DNA of 64,000 bases from Pseudonocardia sp. C8 (GTDB lineage Bacteria; Actinomycetota; Actinomycetes; Mycobacteriales; Pseudonocardiaceae), in NCBI RefSeq assembly GCF_014267175.1, contig NZ_JACMTR010000002.1, positions 756,001 through 820,000 of the forward strand. The letters are read 5' to 3'. Below are positions 18,291 to 27,079 of this stretch, in pieces. The translations under genes were made by a program, and so were the position numbers. Below the pieces are notes generated by a model that saw only the letters and a list, made by a program, of their open reading frames with translations, was not told where the DNA came from and made no database searches. The stretch's first letter is position 1; each line of letters starts with the position of its first letter.

Positions 18291-18674
18291 GGGGGTGAAC
18301 GGTTTCGACTCCGATCGCCGATCGAGGGGAAGCGTGCCGAGGAAGGCGACGATGATCTCGGAAACCATGCGTCGCAAAAAAATAAGTGCCGACAACAGTC
18401 GCACTGCCCCGCAGAGCGCCTACGCGCTCGCTGCCTGATAACAGGTAGGGGCTGTCGGGCCGGAGGCGTCCCCGCTCCGGTTCCCGGCATCAGCTAGGGG
18501 ACTCACCCTGCGGTTCGGCCGCGGAAGCGCAGGGGACATCGCACAGCGGCTGGGATCGTCACACCGGCTTGTTCGCGTGACCGGTGGATCCGAGCAGAGG
18601 CAGAGCGGACTGCGCACGGAGAAGCCCTCGTGAGTCGACGGAGGACCCGGGTTCGATTCCCGGCACCTCCACCA
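18291..18674 (+). ncRNA. ssrA: transfer-messenger RNA (tmRNA)
   Basis: The tRNA-like ends pair: GGGGGTG at 18291-18297 with CACCTCC at 18664-18670 (one G-U pair), then discriminator A and an encoded CCA. The 5' part has the AACGGTTTCGACT segment and the 3' part the T arm CGGGTTCGATTCCCG. The tag reading frame starts at 18388 and encodes ADNSRTAPQSAYALAA before TGA (18436-18438). The terminal ALAA is the protease-recognition end. The length, 384 nt, is normal. smpB is nearby. Confidence 0.96.
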
Positions 18675-18682
18675 CCTCGCAC

Positions 18683-18714
18683 CGACGGCCCCGCCCATCC
18701 GGGCGGGGCCGTCG
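18683..18714. terminator. tmRNA terminator
   Basis: Perfect 14-bp stem with loop ATCC (18697-18700), 9 nt after the tmRNA CCA. It also faces the convergent transporter gene. Confidence 0.85.
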
Positions 18715-18742
18715 TCGTGTCCGGGCTGCGTGTCCGGGGCTG

Positions 18743-19480
18743 CTACCCGACGCTCACCCCGATGAGCATCCCGACCAGGTAGGTGGCCCCGGCCGCGAGC
18801 GCGCCGAACGCGAGCTGGCGCAGCGCGGCGCCCCACCAGGTCCGCACGGTGAACCGGGAGGTCGCCGCGCCCGCGAGGAGCAGGCCGAGCCCGCCGACGG
18901 CCAGGCCGAGCGGCAGCGACGAGAAGCCGAGCAGGAACGTCACGAGCGGCACGATCCCGCCGACGGCGAACGCCGCGAACGACGACACGGCCGCGGTCCA
19001 CGGCGACGGCCGGTCGTCCAGGCTCACGCCGAGCTCCTGGCTCAGATGCACCCGCAGCGCCACGTCCGGGTGCGCGTGCAGCTCCCGGGCCACGGCCTCG
19101 GCGGTCGGGGCGGTCAGTCCCATCGCGCGGTAGCGGCGGGCCAGCTCCGCCTGCTCGGCGCGCGGGTGGATCGTCAGCTCGTGGCGCTCCAGGGCGGCCT
19201 CGGCGTCGACGGCGTCGTTCTGGGTGCCGACCGAGGCGAACTCGCCCAGCGCCATCGAGAACGCCCCCGCGACGACGCCGGCCAGGCCGGTCAGCACGAT
19301 CATCTCGCGGTCCGCCCCGCCGCCGCCGACCCCCGCGATGAGCGCGATGGTCGTGACCAGGCCGTCCATCGCGCCGAACGTGGCCGCCCGCAGCCAGCCG
19401 CCGGACACGTCGTGGTGCTGGTGGTCGTCGGCGTGCGCGGCGAGCTCCGCGTCCGTCTCCGGATCGTTCACACGAGCCAC
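18743..19480 (-). CDS. VIT1/CCC1-family iron/manganese transporter
   Basis: A 245-residue membrane protein. Residues about 28-75 contain the characteristic LRAATFGAMDGLVTTIALIAGV and the second helix GVVAGAFSMALGEFASV. A charged cytoplasmic region with Glu-rich helices (metal-binding domain, about 85-160) follows, then three more helices. Family members move Fe(II)/Mn(II) out of the cytosol. The GTG at 19480 is the annotated start; a GTG three codons later (19471) lies 5 nt after a TATCGT box and is an alternative leaderless start. Confidence 0.88.
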   Translation of the reverse strand: MARVNDPETDAELAAHADDHQHHDVSGGWLRAATFGAMDGLVTTIALIAGVGGGGADREMIVLTGLAGVVAGAFSMALGEFASVGTQNDAVDAEAALERHELTIHPRAEQAELARRYRAMGLTAPTAEAVARELHAHPDVALRVHLSQELGVSLDDRPSPWTAAVSSFAAFAVGGIVPLVTFLLGFSSLPLGLAVGGLGLLLAGAATSRFTVRTWWGAALRQLAFGALAAGATYLVGMLIGVSVG

Positions 19481-19605
19481 GATAGGCCGGTGACCAGCAC
19501 GGACCCAGCCAGCGCAGGCTGGGCTCGGCCCCGCTGAGCCGATCCTGGCCCGGCCGGCCGGGTGACCCGACCGGGTCGTCGATGCACGTCCTAGGCTTTC
19601 CCCTC

Positions 19606-20118
19606 GTGACGCGTACCCGCCTGACGGACCTCGCGGGTACCGCCGTGCGGATCGCGCTGGCCGCCGTCTGGCTGGTGTCGGGCGGGGTCAAGGTGGCGGA
19701 CCAGATCGGGTCCGCGGTCGCCGTCGACGCCTACCAGGTGCTGCCCGCCGCCGCGGTCCCGCTGGTGGCATCGGTGCTGCCGCTGCTGGAGCTGGCGCTG
19801 GGCGCGTTGCTCCTGGTCGGGGCCGGGACCCGGCTGGCCGCCGTGGTCAGCGCGCTGCTCCTGGTGGGGTTCGTCGCCGGGCTGCTCCAGGCGTGGGCGC
19901 GCGGGCTGTCGATCGACTGCGGGTGCTTCGGTGGCGGGGGACCGGTCCCGCCGGGCGAGGAACGGTACCCGCTCGTCCTGCTGCGCGATCTCGGCTTCCT
20001 GGCGCTCGCGCTGTGGCTGTCGGTGCGGCCGCGCACGCTGCTGGCCGTCGACCGGATCGGGGACGCGCCTGCCGAACACGACGACGTCCGGCACCAGCCG
20101 GCGGAGGGGACCCGGTGA
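19606..20118 (+). CDS. MauE/DoxX-like membrane protein
   Basis: A 170-residue protein with four predicted helices (AVRIALAAVWLVSGGVKVAD, VPLVASVLPLLELALGALLLVG, AVVSALLLVGFVAGLLQAWA, LVLLRDLGFLALALWL). It carries a Cys pair in SIDCGCFGGGGPV, typical of the MauE group that helps form disulfides in exported proteins. Its stop overlaps the start of a DsbA-like gene by one base, so the two are translationally coupled and probably form a membrane redox pair. The GTG start follows TAGGCT (19592-19597) by 8 nt. Confidence 0.85.
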   Translation: MTRTRLTDLAGTAVRIALAAVWLVSGGVKVADQIGSAVAVDAYQVLPAAAVPLVASVLPLLELALGALLLVGAGTRLAAVVSALLLVGFVAGLLQAWARGLSIDCGCFGGGGPVPPGEERYPLVLLRDLGFLALALWLSVRPRTLLAVDRIGDAPAEHDDVRHQPAEGTR

Positions 20119-20849
20119 TGGGACGCAGCGAACGGGAGCGGCGCCAGGCCGCCCAGGCCAGGCTCCAGGCGGCCGGGATCACCCCGCCGCGGAGGTCGGG
20201 TGCGCGGCGCGGGCTGGCGATCGCCGGGATCGTGCTGGCCGCCGCGCTCGCCGTGGGCGCCTACCTGGCCTGGCAGAACTACAGCGCCCCGGTCGAGCCG
20301 GCCTACGCCGTCGCCCGCGACGGTGTCGTCGTCACCGCCGGGAACCCGGCCGCACCGGTCACCGTCGACGTCTACGAGGACTACCTCTGCCCGGCCTGCA
20401 AGCAGTTCGAGCGGATCTACGGCGACGAGATCACGGCCGCGCTCAACGACGGCAAGGTGAAGGTCAACTACCACCACATCGCGATCCTCGACGACCGGTC
20501 GAACCCGCCCGGCTACTCGACGCGCGCCGGCAACGCGGCGCTCTGCGCGGCCGACGCGGGGATCTTCCCCGCGTTCCACGCCCGGCTCTACACCGACCAG
20601 CCGGGCGAGGGTGCCGGGCGGACCGTCGAGGAGCTGACCGCGTGGGGCACCGAGCTCGGGGCGACCGGGGACTTCGCGGGCTGCGTCGCCCGCCAGGAGA
20701 ACACCCGGGGGATCGCCGACGCGACGGCCGCGGCCGCGGCGGACCCGGCCGCCGCACCCGGTGGGCGGTTCGGCACCCCGACCGTGCTCGTGAACCGCAC
20801 CAAGATCGACGTCAACGACTCGGCCTGGCTGTCGAAGGCGGCCGGCTGA
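20118..20849 (+). CDS. membrane-anchored DsbA-family thiol oxidoreductase
   Basis: A 243-residue protein: cytoplasmic basic N-terminus, one anchor helix (residues 33-52), then a thioredoxin-fold domain exposed outside. The active site is CPAC (Cys91, Cys94) and the cis-Pro loop is GTPTVLVN. It resembles actinobacterial Thioredoxin_4 proteins that introduce disulfides in secreted proteins. The partner MauE-like gene is directly upstream and may recycle it in the way VKOR or DsbB does. Its 3' end overlaps the convergent yczE-like gene by 38 bp. Confidence 0.9.
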   Translation: MGRSERERRQAAQARLQAAGITPPRRSGARRGLAIAGIVLAAALAVGAYLAWQNYSAPVEPAYAVARDGVVVTAGNPAAPVTVDVYEDYLCPACKQFERIYGDEITAALNDGKVKVNYHHIAILDDRSNPPGYSTRAGNAALCAADAGIFPAFHARLYTDQPGEGAGRTVEELTAWGTELGATGDFAGCVARQENTRGIADATAAAAADPAAAPGGRFGTPTVLVNRTKIDVNDSAWLSKAAG

Positions 20850-21462
20850 CCGGCGCGACGGTGACCCGGGGCAGGAACCACTGGATCAGCGGCCCCACGC
20901 CGAGCGCGTAGGCCACCGTCATGACCCCGAAGGTGCCGCCGAGCAGCCAGCCGGTGAGCACCACCGTCACCTCGATCGCGGTCCGGACCGCGCGCACCGA
21001 CCAGCCGGTGCGGGCCGCGAGCCCGGTCATCAGGCCGTCCCGCGGACCGGGGCCGAGGCCGACGCCGATGTAGGCCGCGGTCGCCGCCGCGTTGAGCACG
21101 ATGCCGGCGGCGGCGAGCGCGACCCGGGCCGCGAGCGCGTCGACCTCCGGCAGGACCGCCAGGGCGAGATCCACCGTCAGCCCGATGACGACGACGTTCG
21201 CCACCGTCCCGATGCCGGGGCGCTCGCGCAGCGGGACCCACAGCAGCAGCACGACGGCGGCGACGAGCATCGTCAGCGCGCCGATCGACAGGCCGGTGTG
21301 CACGGCCAGCCCCTGGTGCAGCACGTCCCACGGCATCGAGCCCAGGCCGGCGCGCATGATCGCCGCCATGGAGAACGCGTAGGCCACCAGGCCGAGCAGG
21401 AGCTGGGTGAGCCGCCGGCCACGTCGCGGCATGCCGGTCAGCGACCAGCGGGAGAGCGTCAT
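20812..21462 (-). CDS. YczE/YyaS-family integral membrane protein
   Basis: A 216-residue protein of about five or six helices with the family pattern LGLVAYAFSMAAIMRAGLGSMPWDVLHQGLA, then IGALTMLVAAVVLLLWVPL and AAYIGVGLGPGPRDGLMTGLA. Function is not established. Members often sit next to a MocR regulator, as here (divergent, 67 bp apart). ATG at 21462 was chosen over the in-frame ATG at 21531 because the latter would overlap the regulator start. Confidence 0.85.
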   Translation of the reverse strand: MTLSRWSLTGMPRRGRRLTQLLLGLVAYAFSMAAIMRAGLGSMPWDVLHQGLAVHTGLSIGALTMLVAAVVLLLWVPLRERPGIGTVANVVVIGLTVDLALAVLPEVDALAARVALAAAGIVLNAAATAAYIGVGLGPGPRDGLMTGLAARTGWSVRAVRTAIEVTVVLTGWLLGGTFGVMTVAYALGVGPLIQWFLPRVTVAPVSRPPSTARPSR

Positions 21463-21487
21463 GGAATGGCATGCTTCCCGAGGAACC

Positions 21488-21506
21488 GGCCCGATGTCAT
21501 CGGGCC
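21488..21506. promoter_or_regulatory. 19-bp palindrome in the yczE-mocR divergent promoter
   Basis: GGCCCGAT and ATCGGGCC flank GTC. The site is central in the 67-bp gap between two divergent starts, ideal for a regulator of both genes, presumably the MocR protein. Confidence 0.6.
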
Positions 21507-21529
21507 AATCCTGCAGAAGTGGACTGATC

Positions 21530-22972
21530 ATGACCGGTATCGGAGCGCCCCGGCTGGCCGCGCTGTGCGGTGACGTCCGGGGCGGGCGCGGCCCGGCCTA
21601 CCGCACGCTGTCCGACGCGATCCGGGTGCTCGTGGGTGACGGCAGGCTGCCGTCGGGCACCCGGCTGCCGGCCGAGCGGGCGCTGGCGGCCGAGCTGCGG
21701 ATCAGCCGGGTCACCGTCACCCACGCCTACCGCGACCTGCGCGACGGCGGCTGGGCCGAGGCCCGGCAGGGCGCCGGGACCTGGGTGCGGCTCCCGGCGG
21801 GCCAGGGCGGGGTGGACGGGGTGTGGGCGCCCGGGCCGGCGCGGGGCGGGGTGATCGACCTCGCGCACGCCGCGCCGGCGGCCCCGGACGCGATGTCCCG
21901 GCTCGTCCGCCGGGCCACCGACCGGCTCGACGCCGAGCTCGCCGGTCACGGCTACGGCCCGGGCGGCCTGCCCGCGCTGCGCGAGCGCATCGCCGACCGG
22001 TTCACCGCCCGGGGCCTCCCGACCGCACCGGACCGGATCGTCGTCACCGGCGGGGCGCTGCACGCCATCCATCTCGCGGTCGCCGAGCTGGCCGGGGCCG
22101 GGGACCGGGTGCTCGTGGAGCACCCCACCTACCCGGCCGCGCTGGACCTGCTCGCCGACGCGGGTGCCCGTCCGGTCCCGGTGGCGGTGGGCGCCGAGCC
22201 GGCGGAGACCGCGCTGCCGCGGGCGGCCCGGCAGACGGCGGCGCGGGCGGCGTACCTCATGGCCGACTTCCAGAACCCGACCGGCCGGTTCCTCGACGAC
22301 GGCGCCCGCGCCCGGCTGCTGGACCGGCTGGCCCGTCACGGCACGGTCGCCGTCGTCGACGAGACGTTCGCCGAGCTGGCACTGGGCGGGGCCGGCCGGC
22401 AGGTGCTGCCGTGCGCGGCGCACGCCCCGGCCGACGACGGCGTCGTCACCGTCGGCGGGCTCAGCAAGATCGCCTGGGGTGGGCTGCGGGTGGGCTGGAT
22501 CCGGGCCGCCCGGGATCCCGCGGCCCGGATGCGACGGCGGCTGGCCCGTTCCCAGATCGCGCCGCCGGTGCTGGAGCAGCTGGTGGCCGTCGAGGTGCTG
22601 GACGCGATCGAGGAGATCCGCGCCGAGCGGACCGGGCGGCTGCGTGCCCGGCGCGATCACCTGGCCGCGGAGCTGGCCGCCGTCCTGCCGGAGTGGCGGT
22701 GCACCGTCCCGGACGGCGGGCTGGCCCTGTGGTGCGACCTCGGCGCGCCGGTGTCCACCGCGCTGGCCGCCCTCGCCCCGCGGCACGGCCTGGTCCTCGC
22801 GCCGGGCCCGCGGTTCGGGGCCGGGCACGCGTTCGACGACCGGCTGCGGGTCCCGTTCACCCATCCCGAGCCGGTGCTCACCGACGCCGTGCGGCGGCTG
22901 CGCCGGGCCGCGGACGACGTGGCCGGGTCCGCGGAGGTCGCGGACCCGGCCCGGGCCGAGGTCGTGGTGTAG
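21530..22972 (+). CDS. MocR-family regulator (GntR winged helix fused to aminotransferase-like domain)
   Basis: A 480-residue protein. Residues 20-85 are a GntR winged helix (YRTLSDAIRVLVGDGRLPSGTRLPAERALAAEL). Residues about 110-470 are a class I aminotransferase fold with the PLP lysine in VGGLSKIAWGGLRVGW and the DFQNPTG motif that positions PLP. MocR proteins sense PLP or amino acids; several control transport genes, which fits control of the divergent YczE protein. The ATG at 21530 follows the palindrome by 23 nt. Confidence 0.92.
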   Translation: MTGIGAPRLAALCGDVRGGRGPAYRTLSDAIRVLVGDGRLPSGTRLPAERALAAELRISRVTVTHAYRDLRDGGWAEARQGAGTWVRLPAGQGGVDGVWAPGPARGGVIDLAHAAPAAPDAMSRLVRRATDRLDAELAGHGYGPGGLPALRERIADRFTARGLPTAPDRIVVTGGALHAIHLAVAELAGAGDRVLVEHPTYPAALDLLADAGARPVPVAVGAEPAETALPRAARQTAARAAYLMADFQNPTGRFLDDGARARLLDRLARHGTVAVVDETFAELALGGAGRQVLPCAAHAPADDGVVTVGGLSKIAWGGLRVGWIRAARDPAARMRRRLARSQIAPPVLEQLVAVEVLDAIEEIRAERTGRLRARRDHLAAELAAVLPEWRCTVPDGGLALWCDLGAPVSTALAALAPRHGLVLAPGPRFGAGHAFDDRLRVPFTHPEPVLTDAVRRLRRAADDVAGSAEVADPARAEVVV

Positions 22973-22978
22973 CGCCGG

Positions 22979-24442
22979 TTACAGGACCAGGTCGAGCAGC
23001 AGCACCAGCACCAGGCCGCTCACCGAGATCAGCGTCTCCATGATCGACCAGGTCTTGATGTTCTGCCCCACCGTCAGCCCGAAGTACTCCTTGACCAGCC
23101 AGAACCCGGCGTCGTTGACGTGCGAGAAGAACAGCGAGCCGGCGCCGATGGCGAGCACCAGCAGCGAGGTCTGGGCCGGGTCCAGGGTCGGCAGCAGCGG
23201 GACCAGGATGCCGGCGGCGGTCACCGTCGCCACGGTCGCCGAGCCGGTCGCGAGCCGGATCGCGACCGCGACCAGCCAGCCCAGCAGCAGCGCGGAGATG
23301 CCGGCCCCGGTGGCCCAGCCCGCGATCATCGCGCCGATCCCGGTGTCGACGAGGGTCTGCTTGAACCCGCCGCCCGCGGCGACGATCAGCACGATGCCGG
23401 CGATCGCGGGCAGCGAGGCCTCGACCGAGCCCATGACCGTCCGGCGGGTCATCCCCGAGCCGATGCCCAGGGTGAACACCGCGACCAGCACCGACAGCAG
23501 CAGCGCGATCAGCGGGGTGCCGGCGAAGTCCAGCACGGTGTGCGCCGGGTGGCCCTCGGCGAACGCGATGTCGCCGATCGCCTTGCCCATCATCAGCACG
23601 ACCGGCAGCAGCACGGTGAACAGGGTCGCCGCGAACCCGGGACGGCGGGTGGCGCCCTCCGGCTCGGGGGCGTCGTCCGTGGCCGTGCCACCGCCTCCAC
23701 CGCCGGAGCCTGCCCCGGCGGCGACCTTCGTCTCGAACAGCGCGGGCGGGGCCACGTTCACCCAGCGGGCCGCGACCTTCGCGAACACCGGGCCGGACAG
23801 CACGACCACCGGGATCGAGACCAGCACACCCAGCATCAGCGTGATGCCCAGGTCGGCACCGAGGATGCCGATCGCGGCGAGCGGGCCGGGGTGCGGCGGA
23901 ACGAGGCCGTGCATGGCGGACAGGCCGGCGAGCGCCGGGATGCCGACGGCGACCAGCGACATCTGGGCCCGGCGCGCCACCAGGAAGATCACCGGCATCA
24001 GGATGACCAGGCCGATCTCGAAGAACATCGGCAGGCCGATCAGCGCGCCGACGGCGGCCATCGCCCACGGCAGCGAGCGCGGCCCGGAGCGCGCGACGAT
24101 CGTGTCGACCAGGCGGTCGGCGCCGCCGGAGTCGGCGAGCAGCTTGCCGAACATCGCGCCGAGCGCGATGAGGGTGCCGACGCTGGCGGCCGTCGAGCCG
24201 AAGCCGTCGGAGAACGCCTCGACGGCGTCGCCCATCGACATCCCGGCGACGCCCGCGACCAGCAGCGAGCCGATGGTCAGGGCCAGGAACGGGTGCAGCG
24301 AGAACTGCGTGATGAGCAGGACCAGGGCCAGGATGCCGGCCAGCGCGGCGACGAGCAGCCGGCCGGGGCCGGCGACCGGCTCGGCCTGTTCGGCGGCGAG
24401 CACCACGGCGGGGTGGGTGAGCAGAGACGTCATCGTCGTCAT
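22979..24442 (-). CDS. gntP: gluconate:H+ symporter, GntP family
   Basis: A 487-residue membrane protein with about twelve helices. Family signatures include FFEIGLVILMPVIFLVAR, PPHPGPLAAIGILGAD and, near the C-terminus, SHVNDAGFWLVKEYFG. A Gly/Thr-rich cytoplasmic loop lies around residues 245-275. It imports gluconate or a close aldonate. The start overlaps the gluconokinase stop (ATGA), so the two are coupled; GGAGG lies 10 nt upstream of the ATG at 24442. Confidence 0.92.
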   Translation of the reverse strand: MTTMTSLLTHPAVVLAAEQAEPVAGPGRLLVAALAGILALVLLITQFSLHPFLALTIGSLLVAGVAGMSMGDAVEAFSDGFGSTAASVGTLIALGAMFGKLLADSGGADRLVDTIVARSGPRSLPWAMAAVGALIGLPMFFEIGLVILMPVIFLVARRAQMSLVAVGIPALAGLSAMHGLVPPHPGPLAAIGILGADLGITLMLGVLVSIPVVVLSGPVFAKVAARWVNVAPPALFETKVAAGAGSGGGGGGTATDDAPEPEGATRRPGFAATLFTVLLPVVLMMGKAIGDIAFAEGHPAHTVLDFAGTPLIALLLSVLVAVFTLGIGSGMTRRTVMGSVEASLPAIAGIVLIVAAGGGFKQTLVDTGIGAMIAGWATGAGISALLLGWLVAVAIRLATGSATVATVTAAGILVPLLPTLDPAQTSLLVLAIGAGSLFFSHVNDAGFWLVKEYFGLTVGQNIKTWSIMETLISVSGLVLVLLLDLVL

Positions 24443-24981
24443 CGGGAGCAGGCCTCCGTGCCCGTCACGGCCGCGGCGCCGGTGGCGACCAGCTCGGCGA
24501 CCGGGCGGGCGGTGTCCAGGGTGGTCCCGGCCTCGTCGGCGGCCAGGGGTTCGAGGGTGTCGATCTGGGAGTCGAGCAGCGCGGGCGGCATGAAGTGCCC
24601 CTCGCGGCCGGTCATCCGGTCGGCGAGGACGGCGCGGTCCCCGGCCAGGTGCAGGAACACGGTGGCGGGCGCGTGGCCGCGCAGCCGGTCCCGGTAGGCG
24701 CGGCGCAGCGCGGAGCAGGCGACGACCAGGCCGGTGCGCGCGTGCCCGGCGAGCTCGGCGCCGACGGCGTCCAGCCAGGGCGCGCGGTCGGCGTCGGTCA
24801 GCGGGATCCCGGCGCGCATCTTGGCGACGTTGGCGGCGGGGTGCAGCCCGTCGGCGTCGGTGAACGGGACGCCGAGGTCGGCGGCGAGGGCCGCGCCGAC
24901 GGTGGACTTGCCGGACCCGGACACCCCCATCACGACGACCAGGGGAGGGGCGGGGGGCGGCGGGCTGGGCTGGTGCGTCAC
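24439..24981 (-). CDS. gntK: gluconokinase, GntK family
   Basis: A 180-residue P-loop kinase: Walker A GVSGSGKST at about residues 19-27, GLHPAANVAKMRAGIPLTDADRAPWL (substrate site) and CSALRRAYRDRLR. It phosphorylates gluconate to 6-phosphogluconate for the pentose phosphate route. It is the first gene of the operon with gntP and lies divergent to a FadR-type GntR regulator. Confidence 0.95.
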   Translation of the reverse strand: MTHQPSPPPPAPPLVVVMGVSGSGKSTVGAALAADLGVPFTDADGLHPAANVAKMRAGIPLTDADRAPWLDAVGAELAGHARTGLVVACSALRRAYRDRLRGHAPATVFLHLAGDRAVLADRMTGREGHFMPPALLDSQIDTLEPLAADEAGTTLDTARPVAELVATGAAAVTGTEACSR

Positions 24982-25053
24982 TGCATCGGCTCCTCGTGGG
25001 GTGGCGGCTCCGGCACGGTTGCCGGGGTGGCCCGGCTGCGAACATCGTGCGGG

Positions 25054-25068
25054 ATAAGTACTACTTAT
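25054..25068. promoter_or_regulatory. candidate GntR operator in gntK-gntR gap
   Basis: ATAAGT and ACTTAT arms around ACT, an A/T-rich palindrome between divergent gntK and the regulator gene. A second dyad, ACACA-GA-TGTGT, is at 25083-25094. Both are placed to control both promoters. Confidence 0.55.
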
Positions 25069-25136
25069 TCAAGACCTGGCTGACACAGATGTGTGAAATG
25101 CCCCCGGTCGGCCCAACAAGTGCGAGGATCGAGGGC

Positions 25137-25859
25137 GTGACCGAGACCGGTGGTGCTGGCCTGCACGCAGACGTCCTCGACCGGATCGGCGCGCTCGTCG
25201 CCGGCGGCGAGTTCGCACCGGGCACGGTGCTGCGGGCCGACGAGCTCGTCGACCGCTTCGGCGTGTCCCGGACCGTGGTCCGCGAGGCCGTGCGGGTGCT
25301 CGAGTCGATGGGGCTGGTGCAGAGCCGCCGCCGGGTCGGGACGACGGTCGCCCCGCTCGAACGCTGGAACGTGCACGATCCCCGGGTGATCCGCTGGCGG
25401 CTCGACGGGCCGGACCGCGACGACCAGCTGCGGTCTCTGTCCGAGCTGCGCCAGGGGGTCGAGCCGGTGGCCGCGATGCTGGCCGCGACCCGGGCGACGC
25501 CGGAGCAGTGCGGGGCGCTCGTCGGCGCGGTGATGGACATGGCGGTGCACGGCCGGTCCGGCGACCTGGAGGCCTACCTGGAGGCCGACGTGCGGTTCCA
25601 CCGGACGTTGCTCGCCGCGTCCGGGAACGAGATGATCGCGGCGCTCGACGGCGTCGTCGCCGAGGTGCTGGCCGGCCGCACGCGGCACCACCTCATGCCG
25701 GCGCGTCCCGAGCCCGCGGCGATCCGGCTGCACGGTGACGTCGCCGACGCCGTCCGCTCCGGGGACGCCGTCGCGGCCGAGGCCGCGATGCGGGCCATCC
25801 TCAGCGAGGCGGCCGCCGCGATGCGGGAGGTGACGGGCGACCGGGCGTCCCCCTTGTGA
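25137..25859 (+). CDS. GntR-family regulator, FadR/FCD subgroup, probable gluconate repressor
   Basis: A 240-residue protein: winged helix at residues 12-80 (DVLDRIGALVAGGEFAPGTVL, FGVSRTVVREAVRVLESMGLV), then an all-helical FCD domain with the metal-site pattern EADVRFHRTLLAASGN and HGDVADAVRSGD. Divergence from gntK-gntP indicates that it represses them and is relieved by gluconate or its phosphate; this is an inference from position. GTG at 25137 is the start nearest the domain. Confidence 0.88.
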   Translation: MTETGGAGLHADVLDRIGALVAGGEFAPGTVLRADELVDRFGVSRTVVREAVRVLESMGLVQSRRRVGTTVAPLERWNVHDPRVIRWRLDGPDRDDQLRSLSELRQGVEPVAAMLAATRATPEQCGALVGAVMDMAVHGRSGDLEAYLEADVRFHRTLLAASGNEMIAALDGVVAEVLAGRTRHHLMPARPEPAAIRLHGDVADAVRSGDAVAAEAAMRAILSEAAAAMREVTGDRASPL

Positions 25860-25886
25860 CGTCTGGCCGGATACTCCGTTGCATTC

Positions 25887-25932
25887 GGTAGGTCACGATC
25901 GATTCACTGCCCGGGGGCCGTGGTAGGTCACG
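25887..25932 (+). promoter_or_regulatory. 11-nt direct repeat before TrmB-like gene
   Basis: GGTAGGTCACG occurs exactly at 25887-25897 and 25922-25932. An 11-bp palindrome, GAGATGATCTC, follows at 25958-25968 just before the start codon. These may be binding sites for the product of 25972-26826. Confidence 0.45.
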
Positions 25933-25971
25933 GCCCGGAAGAGCGTGTCTACCGAGTGAGATGATCTCGCA

Positions 25972-26826
25972 ATGTCCGTGCTGCGCGTGACCGAGGAGCT
26001 GCAACACCTCGGGATGTCCGGCTACGAGGCCAAGGCCTACGTCGCTCTCGTCGTGGCCGGCGAGCCGGTGAACGGCTACGAGGTGGCCAAGCGATCCGGG
26101 GTGCCGCGCAGCACCGTCTACGAGACCCTCGGCAAGCTCGTGGGGCGCGGTGCGGCCTACGAGGTCCGGACCGACGACGGCGGTGTCGGCTACGTCCCGC
26201 TGCCGCCGGAGTCGCTGCTGGAGCGGATGCGCCGTGACTTCGACCGCACGCTGGGCACCCTGGAGGCCGAGCTGCCCCGGCTGGGCTCCCCGCAGCAGGT
26301 GCGGCTGGTGCACTCGCTGGCCGAGCGCCGGACCCTGACCGAACGGGCGGAGGACGTCGTCGCCGCCGCGCGGTCCGCGCTGTTCCTGTCCGGCTGGCCG
26401 GAGGACCTGGACCAGCTCAAGCCGGGTGTCCGCCGAGCCGAGGAGATCGGCGTCGCCGTCTCGACGGTCGTCTTCGGGCGGGATCACGACCCGGTCGGCT
26501 GGACCACCGAGCACCGCTACTCCAGCCCGGAGGTGGTCGAGGCCAGCCTCGGGCGCCGGCTGCTCGTCGTCGTCGCCGACCGGGCACAGGCCGTGATCGG
26601 CGGGCTGTCCGGGGACCACGCCTGGGGCCTCTACACCGACGACCCGGCCGCCGTCCTGCTCGCCCTCGACTACGTGCGGCACGACATCGCGATGCACCTG
26701 GTCGCCGAGCGGTTCGCCGACCACGGGTTCGACGAGTTCTGGACCGGCGACCCGGGGCTGCGGCGGCTCCGCGAACTGCTGTGGCTCAGCGGCGACCGGG
26801 ACGACCAGGAGTGGCGCACCGGGTGA
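25972..26826 (+). CDS. TrmB-family winged-helix transcriptional regulator
   Basis: A 284-residue protein. The N-terminal helix-turn-helix (LGMSGYEAKAYVALVVAGEPVNGYEVAKRSGVPRSTVYETLGKL) is the TrmB/Sugar-specific type. A coiled segment follows, then a C-terminal ligand domain (about 110-284) containing LFLSGWPEDLDQLKPGVRRAE, a phospholipase-D-like TrmB regulatory fold. Ligands of bacterial members are mostly unknown; in archaea they are sugars. No obvious target operon lies beside it; it is the last protein gene before tRNA-Ala. Confidence 0.82.
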   Translation: MSVLRVTEELQHLGMSGYEAKAYVALVVAGEPVNGYEVAKRSGVPRSTVYETLGKLVGRGAAYEVRTDDGGVGYVPLPPESLLERMRRDFDRTLGTLEAELPRLGSPQQVRLVHSLAERRTLTERAEDVVAAARSALFLSGWPEDLDQLKPGVRRAEEIGVAVSTVVFGRDHDPVGWTTEHRYSSPEVVEASLGRRLLVVVADRAQAVIGGLSGDHAWGLYTDDPAAVLLALDYVRHDIAMHLVAERFADHGFDEFWTGDPGLRRLRELLWLSGDRDDQEWRTG

Positions 26827-26873
26827 TCGGGCCCGGAGGGCACCCCCCTGTGAGTGCCGGTGAACGGGCCGTG

Positions 26874-26879
26874 TACTGT
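26874..26879 (+). promoter_or_regulatory. -10 box of tRNA-Ala
   Basis: TACTGT preceded by GTG, the same extended form as the TACGGT boxes before both tRNA-fMet genes. It ends 14 nt before the mature tRNA. Confidence 0.45.
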
Positions 26880-26893
26880 TCCTCCTGTCGCAA

Positions 26894-26968
<75 letters not shown>

Positions 26969-26978
26969 CTTCCTCACC

Positions 26979-27008
26979 AGCCAGGACTCCGGTCCTGGCT
27001 TTCTTCTT
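26979..27008 (+). terminator. Rho-independent terminator of tRNA-Ala
   Basis: Perfect 9-bp stem (AGCCAGGAC and complement) with loop TCCG, followed by TTCTTCTT. It is the only terminator in the window that I noticed with a real T-rich tail. Confidence 0.85.
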
Positions 27009-27079
27009 GCCCGAGTCGGGCGCCGGTGAGTGACTAATTGAGTGTCTATCGTTCCGGCCCCGCGTGGCCCGCATGCGCG

